Assembly: GCA_002898255.1 (NCBI GenBank)
Contig: BEIE01000001.1
Coordinates: 434,001 to 498,000 of the forward strand
DNA length: 64,000 nucleotides
Origin: a bacterium HR28
GTDB taxonomy: Bacteria > Chloroflexota > Chloroflexia > Thermomicrobiales > Thermomicrobiaceae
Direction: 5' to 3'
In this document: piece after piece, positions 24,656 to 32,233 of the stretch
How positions within the stretch are numbered: the first letter of the stretch is position 1
Layout: every line of letters begins with the position of its first letter
Program-made: the position numbers and the translations under genes
The notes under the pieces: model-generated
Database searches by the model: none
What the model was told of the DNA's origin: nothing
What the model saw: the letters and a program-made list of their open reading frames with translations, nothing else

Positions 24656-26098
24656 TCAAAGCTGCCGGAGATGCAGAGTATCGGCGTGTCCCGGCTCTGG
24701 GAAGTAACGCAAGCTGGCAATGAAGACCGCATGATCCTGTGGCGCAGCAAGACCGGTTGTGCACACGGCACGGGCAGCCTGCTCGATCAGCTCCTCGCTC
24801 GTCTCCGCGAATGCCGAAACGGCGATCGGTAAAACACCCCAAACAAGCGCAAGTTGGCGGGCAACGAATGGATCGCACGTCACGGCGACGATCGGAACAC
24901 CCGGTCGCTCACGCGCCACCTCACGGGCAGTGAAGCCGCTGCGGGTGATGGCCACAATCACCCGTACGGCGCGCCAGCGCCGTGCAAGGTCCGTCGCCGT
25001 GCGAGCGATGGTCGCTGCGATCGTCGTCGGTTCTTCTTCCTCTGGAATAGGAATCGGGGCGAGATGCTGCTCTGTTGTGACAATAATCCGGTGCATCATC
25101 GTGACCGCCTCGACCGGATATTGTCCGGTCGCGGTCTCCGCACTGAGCATGAGCGCATCGGCACCCTCCAGCACGGCATTGGCCACGTCACTCACTTCGG
25201 CGCGCGTCGGGATAGGCTGCATCGTCATCGATTCCAGCATCTGTGTCGCGATGATAGAGGGAATGCCGGACGCGCGGGCCACGCGGATGATTCGCTTCTG
25301 CGCTACTGGTACTTCCTCTGGCGGCAGCTGAACTCCAAGATCACCGCGTGCCACCATGATCGCGTCACTGACCCGCGCAATCTCCCGGATGGCTGTTAAA
25401 GCTTCCGGTCGTTCAATCTTGGCGACCAGCCGCACCCGGCCGCCGAGTTCCTGCACCACCTGACGTACTGCCAGAACGTCCTCCGGCGCAGTCACAAAGC
25501 TCACGCCGATGTACTCCAGCTCGTGCTCGACTGCGAAAGCGATATCCGCGCGATCACGCTCGCTCAGCGTGAACGGCCGCCCCAGCACACCCGGAACTGC
25601 AACGCCTTGGCGCCCTCGGAGTTGTCCACCACGCATAACCCGCGCAATCAGTTCTTCTCCTTCACGCGCCTCGATGACGAGTTCGATCAGGCCGTCACTG
25701 ATCAACACGCGGTGGCCAGGCTGCAAGCGCGCCACAAGTTCCGGATCGTCGATGCTAATCCGATCCGGCGTAATCGGTTCGTTCCCTGGTACGAGCCGAA
25801 TGCGCGTCTCCCGAAGGAGCCGAAACGGCTCCCCTCCGAGAGGGCCGGTACGCGGCTTCCAACTTGCCAGATCCTGCAAGATTGCAATCGGCCGGCCAGC
25901 AGCCTCCGCGGCAGCACGCAGGCGTGCGACGATGGCACGACGCTCTTCTGGCGCATTGTGCGCGGCATTGACGCGAAAGACATCAACGCCCGCGGCGATC
26001 AGTTCCCGGAGAATCGGCTCGTCCCAGGAAGCAGGGCCGATCGTGGCCACGATCTTCGCCCGGCGCTGACACTGACTCTTGCGACTTTCTCCCATCAT
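24656..26098 (-). CDS. pyk: pyruvate kinase
   Basis: This roughly 480-residue glycolytic enzyme converts phosphoenolpyruvate and ADP to pyruvate and ATP. The start KIVATIGPAS, the SFVTAPEDV strand, the catalytic AKIERPEAL lysine, the metal-binding DAIMVARGDLGVQLPPEEVPVAQK, IATQMLESM and SDVANAVLEGADALMLSAETA are all there, followed by a full C-terminal domain. Two conserved loops are unusual: VFRVNAAHNAP replaces the common RLNFSHG, and QDLASWKPRTG replaces DLxGPKIR. The start is uncertain: 26098 or 26095 directly follow GGGGGG, and an ATG at 26137 has AGGGG at good spacing. The gene is alone on its strand here. Confidence 0.92.
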   Translation of the reverse strand: MMGESRKSQCQRRAKIVATIGPASWDEPILRELIAAGVDVFRVNAAHNAPEERRAIVARLRAAAEAAGRPIAILQDLASWKPRTGPLGGEPFRLLRETRIRLVPGNEPITPDRISIDDPELVARLQPGHRVLISDGLIELVIEAREGEELIARVMRGGQLRGRQGVAVPGVLGRPFTLSERDRADIAFAVEHELEYIGVSFVTAPEDVLAVRQVVQELGGRVRLVAKIERPEALTAIREIARVSDAIMVARGDLGVQLPPEEVPVAQKRIIRVARASGIPSIIATQMLESMTMQPIPTRAEVSDVANAVLEGADALMLSAETATGQYPVEAVTMMHRIIVTTEQHLAPIPIPEEEEPTTIAATIARTATDLARRWRAVRVIVAITRSGFTAREVARERPGVPIVAVTCDPFVARQLALVWGVLPIAVSAFAETSEELIEQAARAVCTTGLAAPQDHAVFIASLRYFPEPGHADTLHLRQL

Positions 26099-26452
26099 CC
26101 CCCCTGTGCTTAGCTGCTCAGACGAGCAGATCAGCATAGTCCCCTCGTCTGTGCCACGCAACGTGGACCGTGCACGAGGGCGCTCACCCCAGCCTCACCC
26201 ATCAGGATCCTCGTGCCCCCCACGAAGCTGCCCGTTCCGGTCACAAGGAGGACTCTATCCATACAGCACTCGCCGACTGCGCGAGAGCAGAACGCACCGA
26301 AGAGCCCCTACCGGGAGAACAGAGCCTGCGGTTTCCCATGGTCGAGGGATCAATCGGAGCCTCAAGAGCCTTCCTCATGAAGACGCATCGCCCGTCCGCG
26401 ACGGCGGGTGCAGTCACGTTACTTTCTCCCATCACTGTGATGGGCATGCCTT
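26099..26452. other. gene-free stretch
   Basis: Upstream region of pyk. It contains a CCCATCA/TGATGGG stem at 26428-26444 and no frame I can support. Confidence 0.4.
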
Positions 26453-26545
26453 ATGAAGCTCGGCCGAGCATTCCGAGAGCACATGAGCTTGGCCTGGGAA
26501 GGCCAACGGGAGGAATGGCTGCGCTTGCAGTACGAACTCGACTGA
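26453..26545 (+). CDS. candidate 30-residue small protein
   Basis: A short frame begins MKLGRAFREHMSLAWEGQRE and ends with LQYELD. It is highly charged, helix-prone and amphipathic, and most codons end in G or C like the neighbouring genes. A weak GATGGGC lies ten bases upstream, and a CGCTCC/GGAGCG stem follows the stop. It lies about 100 bases before the alcohol dehydrogenase start. It may be a real small protein, a leader peptide or chance. Confidence 0.3.
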   Translation: MKLGRAFREHMSLAWEGQREEWLRLQYELD

Positions 26546-26642
26546 AGGAACCGCTCGCTCCTTTCGGAGCGTTCGACCGAGTCGCGCAAGCGTGTTACGA
26601 TCACTGGCGTACCGGCACGAATTCGTGGGAAGGGCAAGGACG

Positions 26643-27692
26643 ATGCGCGCTGCGCGCTTGCACCGGTACGACACGAGCCTGGAAGGGCCAGAGTACCTGG
26701 TGCTGGAGGAGATACCTGATCCAACCATCGTCGAGCCGGACGACGTAATCGTCCGCATCGACGGCGCTGGCGTCTGCCGGACTGACCTCCACATTATCGA
26801 GGGACAATTCCGAGACCATATCCCCATTAGGCTACCCTACACCTTAGGTCACGAGAACGCTGGATTCGTCGCTGCAGTCGGCCCCGGCGTCCAGCGTTTC
26901 AAACCTGGCGATCCGGTAATCGTCTACCCGCAAGTAACCGATGGGACATGCCTCGCCTGCCGACGTGGCCGAGATATGTACTGCGAGAACGGCGAATTCC
27001 CAGGACTCACGCGCGACGGTGGCTTCGCCGAATATCTCCTGACGAAGGAGAGGAATCTTGTGCGACTGCCGGATGGTCTCTCGCCGCGGGCGGTTGCCCC
27101 CCACGCCGATGCTGGCCTGACGGCCTATCACGCAGTGAAGCGGGCGCTGCGCTGGCTCGATCCAGGAGACACGGTGGCGCTGATCGGCTTTGGGGGCCTG
27201 GGACACATCGCCTTCCAGCTCCTGCAGGTGCTCGCGGGTGTACGCACGATCGTAATCGATCGCGCCGAACTGGCACTCCACCTGGCACGCGAGCTCGGCG
27301 CAACGTGGACGATCCAGGCAGGCCCGGAGAGTGATGTGGTGAGCGAAGTGCGGCAGCGAACTGGCGGACGCGGCGCAGCAGTGGTTCTGGACTTTGTTGG
27401 AGAAGGATTGACTCCTGCCCAAGGACTCGCCATGACCCGGCGCGGTGGAGCCTACTTCGTCATCGGCTATGGCGGGCGACTGGAGGTCCCGACCATGGAG
27501 CTCGTCAACCAGGAGAAGGCCATTATTGGGAATCTGGTCGGCACATATACCGAGCTGGCGGAGCTGATGGAACTGGTCGGTGAGGGACGGATCAAAGTAG
27601 CCGTGACCTATTACCCACTCACGCAGGTCAACCAGGCGCTGCGCGATCTCCGCGACGGGCGGGTCAAGGGACGTGCAGTAGTGGTGCCGTAA
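26643..27692 (+). CDS. zinc-dependent alcohol dehydrogenase
   Basis: This 349-residue medium-chain dehydrogenase has catalytic-zinc ligands in GAGVCRTDLHIIEG and LGHENAG, and the NAD-binding motif IGFGGLGHIAFQ. In the structural-zinc loop DGTCLACRRGRDMYC the first of the four cysteines is an aspartate. An acidic ligand at this place is known to me from the Sulfolobus enzyme. The substrate is not evident. The ATG at 26643 follows GGGCAAGGACG. The gene is 23 bases upstream of the adenosine-specific kinase gene and heads the run that leads to pyruvate dehydrogenase. Confidence 0.92.
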   Translation: MRAARLHRYDTSLEGPEYLVLEEIPDPTIVEPDDVIVRIDGAGVCRTDLHIIEGQFRDHIPIRLPYTLGHENAGFVAAVGPGVQRFKPGDPVIVYPQVTDGTCLACRRGRDMYCENGEFPGLTRDGGFAEYLLTKERNLVRLPDGLSPRAVAPHADAGLTAYHAVKRALRWLDPGDTVALIGFGGLGHIAFQLLQVLAGVRTIVIDRAELALHLARELGATWTIQAGPESDVVSEVRQRTGGRGAAVVLDFVGEGLTPAQGLAMTRRGGAYFVIGYGGRLEVPTMELVNQEKAIIGNLVGTYTELAELMELVGEGRIKVAVTYYPLTQVNQALRDLRDGRVKGRAVVVP

Positions 27693-27715
27693 TGCCCAAA
27701 GGGAAGGAGACGAAC

Positions 27716-28219
27716 ATGCCGATCGAACTCGTCACAGTGCGGATCGAAAAGCCTGATCATGTCAACATCATCTTCGGCCACAGCCACTTTATCAAGACGG
27801 TGGAGGATTTACACGAAGCACTCGTGAATGCTGTGCCTGGCATCAAGTTCGGGCTCGCCTTCAGCGAGTCCTCGGGACCACGGCTGGTGCGCTGGAGCGG
27901 AACCGATCCGGAACTCACCGAGCTGGCGCGACGCAACGTCATGAACATTGCTGCTGGGCACTGCTTTCTGATCATGCTCGGCAATGTCTATCCGATCAAC
28001 GTGCTCCCAGCTGTCCGCAACGTCGTGGAAGTCTGTACCATCTTCTGCGCTACCGCCAATCCAGTCGAAGTCGTCCTGGCCGATCTCGGCGAGCAACGCG
28101 CCGTGCTCGGGGTGGCGGACGGCTTTAAGCCGTTGGGGATCGAAGGGGAAGAGGATATCGCGAAGCGGATGACCTTCCTGCGGCAGATTGGGTATAAGCT
28201 CGGCCCTGGGGTATCATAA
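27716..28219 (+). CDS. adenosine-specific kinase (DUF355)
   Basis: This 167-residue protein of the DUF355/Pfam PF04008 family was described from a thermophilic archaeon structure as an adenosine-specific kinase. Diagnostic stretches are VNIIFGHSHFIKTVEDLHEAL, KFGLAFSESSGPRLVRW, AAGHCFLIMLGNVYPINVL and CATANPVEVVLAD. The family is commonest in thermophiles. The ATG at 27716 follows GGGAAGGAGACGAAC. It lies between the dehydrogenase and pdhA with a 117-base gap to the latter. Its biological role here is not clear. Confidence 0.9.
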   Translation: MPIELVTVRIEKPDHVNIIFGHSHFIKTVEDLHEALVNAVPGIKFGLAFSESSGPRLVRWSGTDPELTELARRNVMNIAAGHCFLIMLGNVYPINVLPAVRNVVEVCTIFCATANPVEVVLADLGEQRAVLGVADGFKPLGIEGEEDIAKRMTFLRQIGYKLGPGVS

Positions 28220-28336
28220 GCGACGGTTGTGCCGGGATACCGTCTCAGCGGAGGTCGCAAGCACCACAGTGCGGTGGGGCCCGTCGAACACAGCGGGCTG
28301 ATTGCGACCAAGCGGACTGGAGACAGGAGGGATGTG

Positions 28337-29350
28337 ATGACCAGTACAGTTGATGGTCAGCTGCCTGGGGTAGCCCTCCCCAAGAGCGAACTCCTCGAGA
28401 TGTACCGTCTGATGGTGCTGATCCGGCGTTTCGAAGAGGTGGCTGCTGAACAGTATGCGCTCGGTAAGATCGCTGGATTCTTGCATCTCTATATCGGTGA
28501 AGAGGCAGTGGCGGTGGGGGCGATCCGGGCGATGGACCCGGAAGACCACCTCGTGACACATTACCGGGATCACGGATATGCACTGGCGCTGGGACTTGAT
28601 CCACGCCGTTGTATGGCCGAGCTCTTTGGCAAGGCAACTGGACTCGTTGGGGGTCGTGGCGGATCGATGCACTTCGCTGATGCCTCGAAACACTTTTGGG
28701 GCGGCTACGCCATTGTGGCAGGTTTGCTACCGATTGCCGCAGGGCTTGGGCTGGCCAGCAAGTACTTGAACCAGCGTCGGGTCGCCGTCGCAATCTTCGG
28801 TGACGGTGCGACCAACAATGGGGCCTTCCACGAGGCGCTCAACTTCGCCGCGCTCTGGAAACTCCCCGTCCTCTTCCTCTGTGAGAACAACCAGTATGGC
28901 ATGGGTACGGCAGTGCAATATGCTTCAGCGGTTCGCGAGATGTATCGCAAGGCTTGTGCCTACGACATCCCGGCGGAGCAAGTGGACGGACAGGATGTCA
29001 TTGCCGTCTACGAGGCAACCAAGCGGGCGCTCGACCACTGCCGCAGCGGCAACGGCCCCTACTTTCTCGAAGCCCTGACCTACCGGTATCGCGGCCATTC
29101 GATGGCCGACCCCGAGACCTATCGCTCCAAGGAAGAAGTCGAGGAGTGGCGACGACACCGTGACCCGATCACGCGCTTGCGCGAGCAGCTCCTAACGCAC
29201 AACGTGGCAACCATCGAGGAACTCGCAGCGCTCGATCGAGCTGTTGAGGAAGCAGTCGCCGAAGCAGTGCGGTTCGCCGATGAGAGTCCAGAACCCGATC
29301 CCGCGACGCTCACCCAGTTTGTCTATGCCGACCCGATCACGGTTCGCTAG
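28337..29350 (+). CDS. pdhA: pyruvate dehydrogenase E1 alpha subunit
   Basis: This 337-residue thiamine-diphosphate subunit of the alpha2beta2 E1 type decarboxylates pyruvate and acetylates the lipoyl group of E2. The ThDP-magnesium motif is present as GDGATNNGAFHEALNFA followed by PVLFLCENNQYGMGT. HYRDHGYALALG, GRGGSMHFAD and YRGHSMADPETYRSKEE are typical of pyruvate rather than branched-chain enzymes. The related acetoin dehydrogenase alpha remains an alternative. The ATG at 28337 follows CAGGAGGGATGTG; the frame extends to 28229 without a site. The beta gene follows after 13 bases. Confidence 0.93.
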   Translation: MTSTVDGQLPGVALPKSELLEMYRLMVLIRRFEEVAAEQYALGKIAGFLHLYIGEEAVAVGAIRAMDPEDHLVTHYRDHGYALALGLDPRRCMAELFGKATGLVGGRGGSMHFADASKHFWGGYAIVAGLLPIAAGLGLASKYLNQRRVAVAIFGDGATNNGAFHEALNFAALWKLPVLFLCENNQYGMGTAVQYASAVREMYRKACAYDIPAEQVDGQDVIAVYEATKRALDHCRSGNGPYFLEALTYRYRGHSMADPETYRSKEEVEEWRRHRDPITRLREQLLTHNVATIEELAALDRAVEEAVAEAVRFADESPEPDPATLTQFVYADPITVR

Positions 29351-29363
29351 AGAGGGGTAGAGG

Positions 29364-30368
29364 ATGGCACGCGAAATCACATACCGCGACGCGCTGCGCG
29401 AGGCGTTGCGAGAGGAGATGTACCGCGACGAGCGCGTCTTCCTGATGGGTGAGGATATTGGAGCGTACGGCGGATCGTACGCCGTCACGCGAGGCTTTCT
29501 TCAGGAGTTTGGTCCGGAACGCGTCCGTGATACACCGATCGCTGAGCTCGGTATCGTCGGATTGGGCATCGGAGCTGCCATCGGTGGGCTGCGACCAGTC
29601 GTCGAGCTCATGACCATCAACTTCTCCCTCCTGGCCATGGACCAGATTGTGAACCATCTGGCGAAGATCTACTATATGTTCAACGGGCAGTTCACCGCGC
29701 CGGTAGTGGTACGGACAGTCGAGGGCTTCGGGCAGCTCGCCGCGACGCACTCGCAGTTCTTTGAGAACTACTTCGCTTACGTCCCGGGGCTTCGTGTCGT
29801 GGCACCGGCCGTTCCGAAGGACGCCAAAGGGTTCCTCAAGGCAGCCATCCGTGGCAATGACCCGGTTATCTTCATCGAGCACTCGCTCATCTATCGCAAT
29901 CGCGGTGAGGTGCCGGACGGAGAAGACTTCGTCCTGCCGCTGGAAGGGGCCGAAGTCCGACGCGAAGGCCAGGACGTGACGATCGTCTCCTGGCTGCGCG
30001 GATACTACCTCGCGCTCGGGGCAGCCGAGGAACTCGCCCGGGCGGGGATCGAGTGTGAGGTCATCGACCTACGGGTATTACGCCCGCTCGACATTGAGAC
30101 GATCGTCCGCTCGGTGCAGAAGACGAACCGCCTCGTGATCGTCGAGGAAGGATGGAAATCCTTCGGTGTTGGTGCCGAGATCGCAGCTGCGGTTCAAGAG
30201 CGAGCGCTCGATTACCTCGATGCCCCGATCCTGCGCGTGGCGAGCGTCGAGGTACCGATGCCGTACGCCCGCAATTTGGAGCGTCTTGTGGTACCGAACA
30301 AGGATCGAGTTATTGAAGCGGTGCGGGAGGTGCTCTATCAGCGCCTGCCGGCGCCAGTAGCTCGCTAG
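29364..30368 (+). CDS. pdhB: pyruvate dehydrogenase E1 beta subunit
   Basis: This 334-residue partner of E1 alpha has the transketolase pyrimidine-binding and C-terminal domains. EITYRDALREALREEM, VFLMGEDIGAYGG (with the ThDP glutamate equivalent nearby), RDTPIAELGIVGLGIGAA and FIEHSLIYRNRGEVP are family marks. The C-terminal domain has EGWKSFGVGAEIAA. It follows pdhA closely and precedes the E2 gene by 30 bases. Confidence 0.94.
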   Translation: MAREITYRDALREALREEMYRDERVFLMGEDIGAYGGSYAVTRGFLQEFGPERVRDTPIAELGIVGLGIGAAIGGLRPVVELMTINFSLLAMDQIVNHLAKIYYMFNGQFTAPVVVRTVEGFGQLAATHSQFFENYFAYVPGLRVVAPAVPKDAKGFLKAAIRGNDPVIFIEHSLIYRNRGEVPDGEDFVLPLEGAEVRREGQDVTIVSWLRGYYLALGAAEELARAGIECEVIDLRVLRPLDIETIVRSVQKTNRLVIVEEGWKSFGVGAEIAAAVQERALDYLDAPILRVASVEVPMPYARNLERLVVPNKDRVIEAVREVLYQRLPAPVAR

Positions 30369-30398
30369 CGCCAGCTACCTGGGGACGGAGGGAACCAG

Positions 30399-31724
30399 AT
30401 GGCACGACCGCTTGTCATGCCCCAGATGGGGTATGACATGAAAGAAGGCACAATACTCCGCTGGCTTAAGCACGAGGGCGATCGGGTTGAGCGCGGCGAG
30501 CCGATCGCCGAGATCGAGACCGACAAGGTCAATCTTGAAATTGAATCGTTCGCCTCAGGCGTTATCTTGAAACTCGTTGCCAAAGAAGGGGAAACGGTTC
30601 CGGTCGGCCAGCCGATCGCGATCATCGGAGAACCGGGGGAGAAGCTCGAAGAGGAAGCGGTACCGGCCGGAGCAGCCGTCGGTGCTGCCGCACCCGCCGC
30701 ACCAGCAGCTCCGCCACCCCCCAGTGCGACCGTGGCACCTCCGGAGGAAGCGGTCCCCGTACCCGGTGAACGGATCCGTGCCTCACCGCTCGTCCGGAGG
30801 CTCGCAGCCGAGCATGGCATTGATCTCTCGAAAGTGCGCGGCAGCGGTCCCGGTGGGCGCATTGTCAAGGAAGACATCCTGGCGCTTCTTGCTGCACCGC
30901 GCGCTCCGGTGGCACCAGAACTTCCAGCTGCACCGCCAGCTGCCCCACCGCCGCCACCACCAGCCGCCCCACCTGCACCGCCTGCCGCACCACCGGCTGC
31001 ACCACCCGCACCACCAGGTTTGCCGGAGTTCGAACTTGTCGAACTCAGCCGCATGCGCCAGACGATCGCTCGGCGCATGGCCGAGAGCTTCCAACAGGCT
31101 CCGCACTTCTTTGTCACCACAGTCGCCGAGGTCGACGAGCTCCTGAGCTTGCGGGAGCAGATCAACGCACAGGTACCAGAAGAGGAACGGGTCTCGGTGA
31201 CCGATCTCTTGATCAAAGCCTGTGCGCTAGCACTCCGCGACTTTCCGACGCTTAATGCCAGCTTTGTCCCGCCCAACCAGCTCCGCATCTACAAGCGGAT
31301 CGACATCAATATCGCTGTTGCAACCGAACACGGTCTCATTGCGCCGTTCATTCCCGACGCTGACCACAAGCCGCTCGGGGAGATCGCACGCCTCACGAAA
31401 GACTTGATTGCCCGTGCACGAGAAGAGCGCCTCCGGCCCGAGGAGTATCAGGGCGGCACCTTTACCATTTCTAACCTCGGTATGTTTGGCCTCGTGGAGC
31501 ACTTTACCGCCATCATCAACCCACCACAGGCTGCGATTCTCGCTGTCGGAAGCATCGTGCGCGAACCGGTCTACCGGGAGGGGAGCGACGAGCCGGTTCC
31601 CGTGCGCCGCATGCGGATGACACTTTCCACTGATCACCGAGTCGCCGACGGTGCGACAGCGGCACGCTTCCTCGAAGCCGTGCGGCACCTGCTTGAGCAC
31701 CCGATGTTGCTCCTGGTGCGCTGA
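30399..31724 (+). CDS. pdhC: dihydrolipoamide acetyltransferase (E2)
   Basis: This 441-residue E2 core has an N-terminal lipoyl domain (residues 1-80) with the lipoyl lysine in EIETDKVNLEIES, a first Ala/Pro linker, and a peripheral subunit-binding domain at about 125-165 (ASPLVRRLAAEHGIDLSKV). A second, strikingly Pro/Ala-rich linker (about 168-207) and the acyltransferase domain ending near DHRVADGATAARFL, with its catalytic His and Asp, complete it. The E3 gene is not in the window. A hairpin terminator follows at 31749-31783. Confidence 0.95.
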   Translation: MARPLVMPQMGYDMKEGTILRWLKHEGDRVERGEPIAEIETDKVNLEIESFASGVILKLVAKEGETVPVGQPIAIIGEPGEKLEEEAVPAGAAVGAAAPAAPAAPPPPSATVAPPEEAVPVPGERIRASPLVRRLAAEHGIDLSKVRGSGPGGRIVKEDILALLAAPRAPVAPELPAAPPAAPPPPPPAAPPAPPAAPPAAPPAPPGLPEFELVELSRMRQTIARRMAESFQQAPHFFVTTVAEVDELLSLREQINAQVPEEERVSVTDLLIKACALALRDFPTLNASFVPPNQLRIYKRIDINIAVATEHGLIAPFIPDADHKPLGEIARLTKDLIARAREERLRPEEYQGGTFTISNLGMFGLVEHFTAIINPPQAAILAVGSIVREPVYREGSDEPVPVRRMRMTLSTDHRVADGATAARFLEAVRHLLEHPMLLLVR

Positions 31725-31748
31725 AACCGTTGGTCACTTTCACCGCCC

Positions 31749-31783
31749 AGCCCGCCCCAGGTGATGTAACACCGGGGCGGGCT
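31749..31783 (+). terminator. terminator after the pdh operon
   Basis: AGCCCGCCCC/GGGGCGGGCT, a perfect 10-bp stem, encloses a GGTG/CACC stem. There is no long T run (TTCCACGTTCC follows), so it is a strong hairpin but not a textbook intrinsic terminator. Confidence 0.6.
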
Positions 31784-32233
31784 TCCACGTTCCAGAGAGT
31801 GGAGAGAGGCACAACGTAAGCGGGAGAACACACCACGCGGCACACTCGCAAGAATAGACCTTTTGGTTCTCGGCGCAGCAAGTACCTGATCATGACGAAA
31901 AGGAGACGACGCAATGCACCAAGAATCCGCAGGGGAACTAGATGTGTGTCATGGCAACACGAAGAGGGCCAGCCCTCGTAGCACCGGTGATCGATCAGAC
32001 TCGTGCCGATACATGCCGGAATCTCCCATATTTGACGCATGTTGTACGAAGTGGGAATATTAGGGATGCCGTGAAGTGACTTGAAGAGCATGAAGTAGGA
32101 CACGCAAGCCGTCGTGAGGCGCATTGGACTACCGAAAGATCTTGCAGGAAGGAGGTGGGACAACCAACAGCGGGCAAGTACTCATTCTCATTGCCGGGTG
32201 GGTACCGGACGTGACACAGAAGGGGGACGGACG
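31784..32233. other. gene-free upstream region
   Basis: No gene supported. A weak promoter-like pair TTGACG (32032-32037) and AATATT (32056-32061) could serve the surface protein gene that starts at 32234. Confidence 0.35.

Noticed and set aside
30365-31288. 307-codon Ser/Gly/Ala-rich open frame on the minus strand
   Set aside because: It is the antisense shadow of the E2 lipoyl domain and its Ala/Pro linkers.
28337-31724. Acetoin dehydrogenase operon as the identity of the E1/E2 genes
   Set aside because: The E1 alpha YRGHSMADPETYR region is closer to pyruvate dehydrogenase and no acetoin-specific genes adjoin, though a definite exclusion needs a phylogeny.
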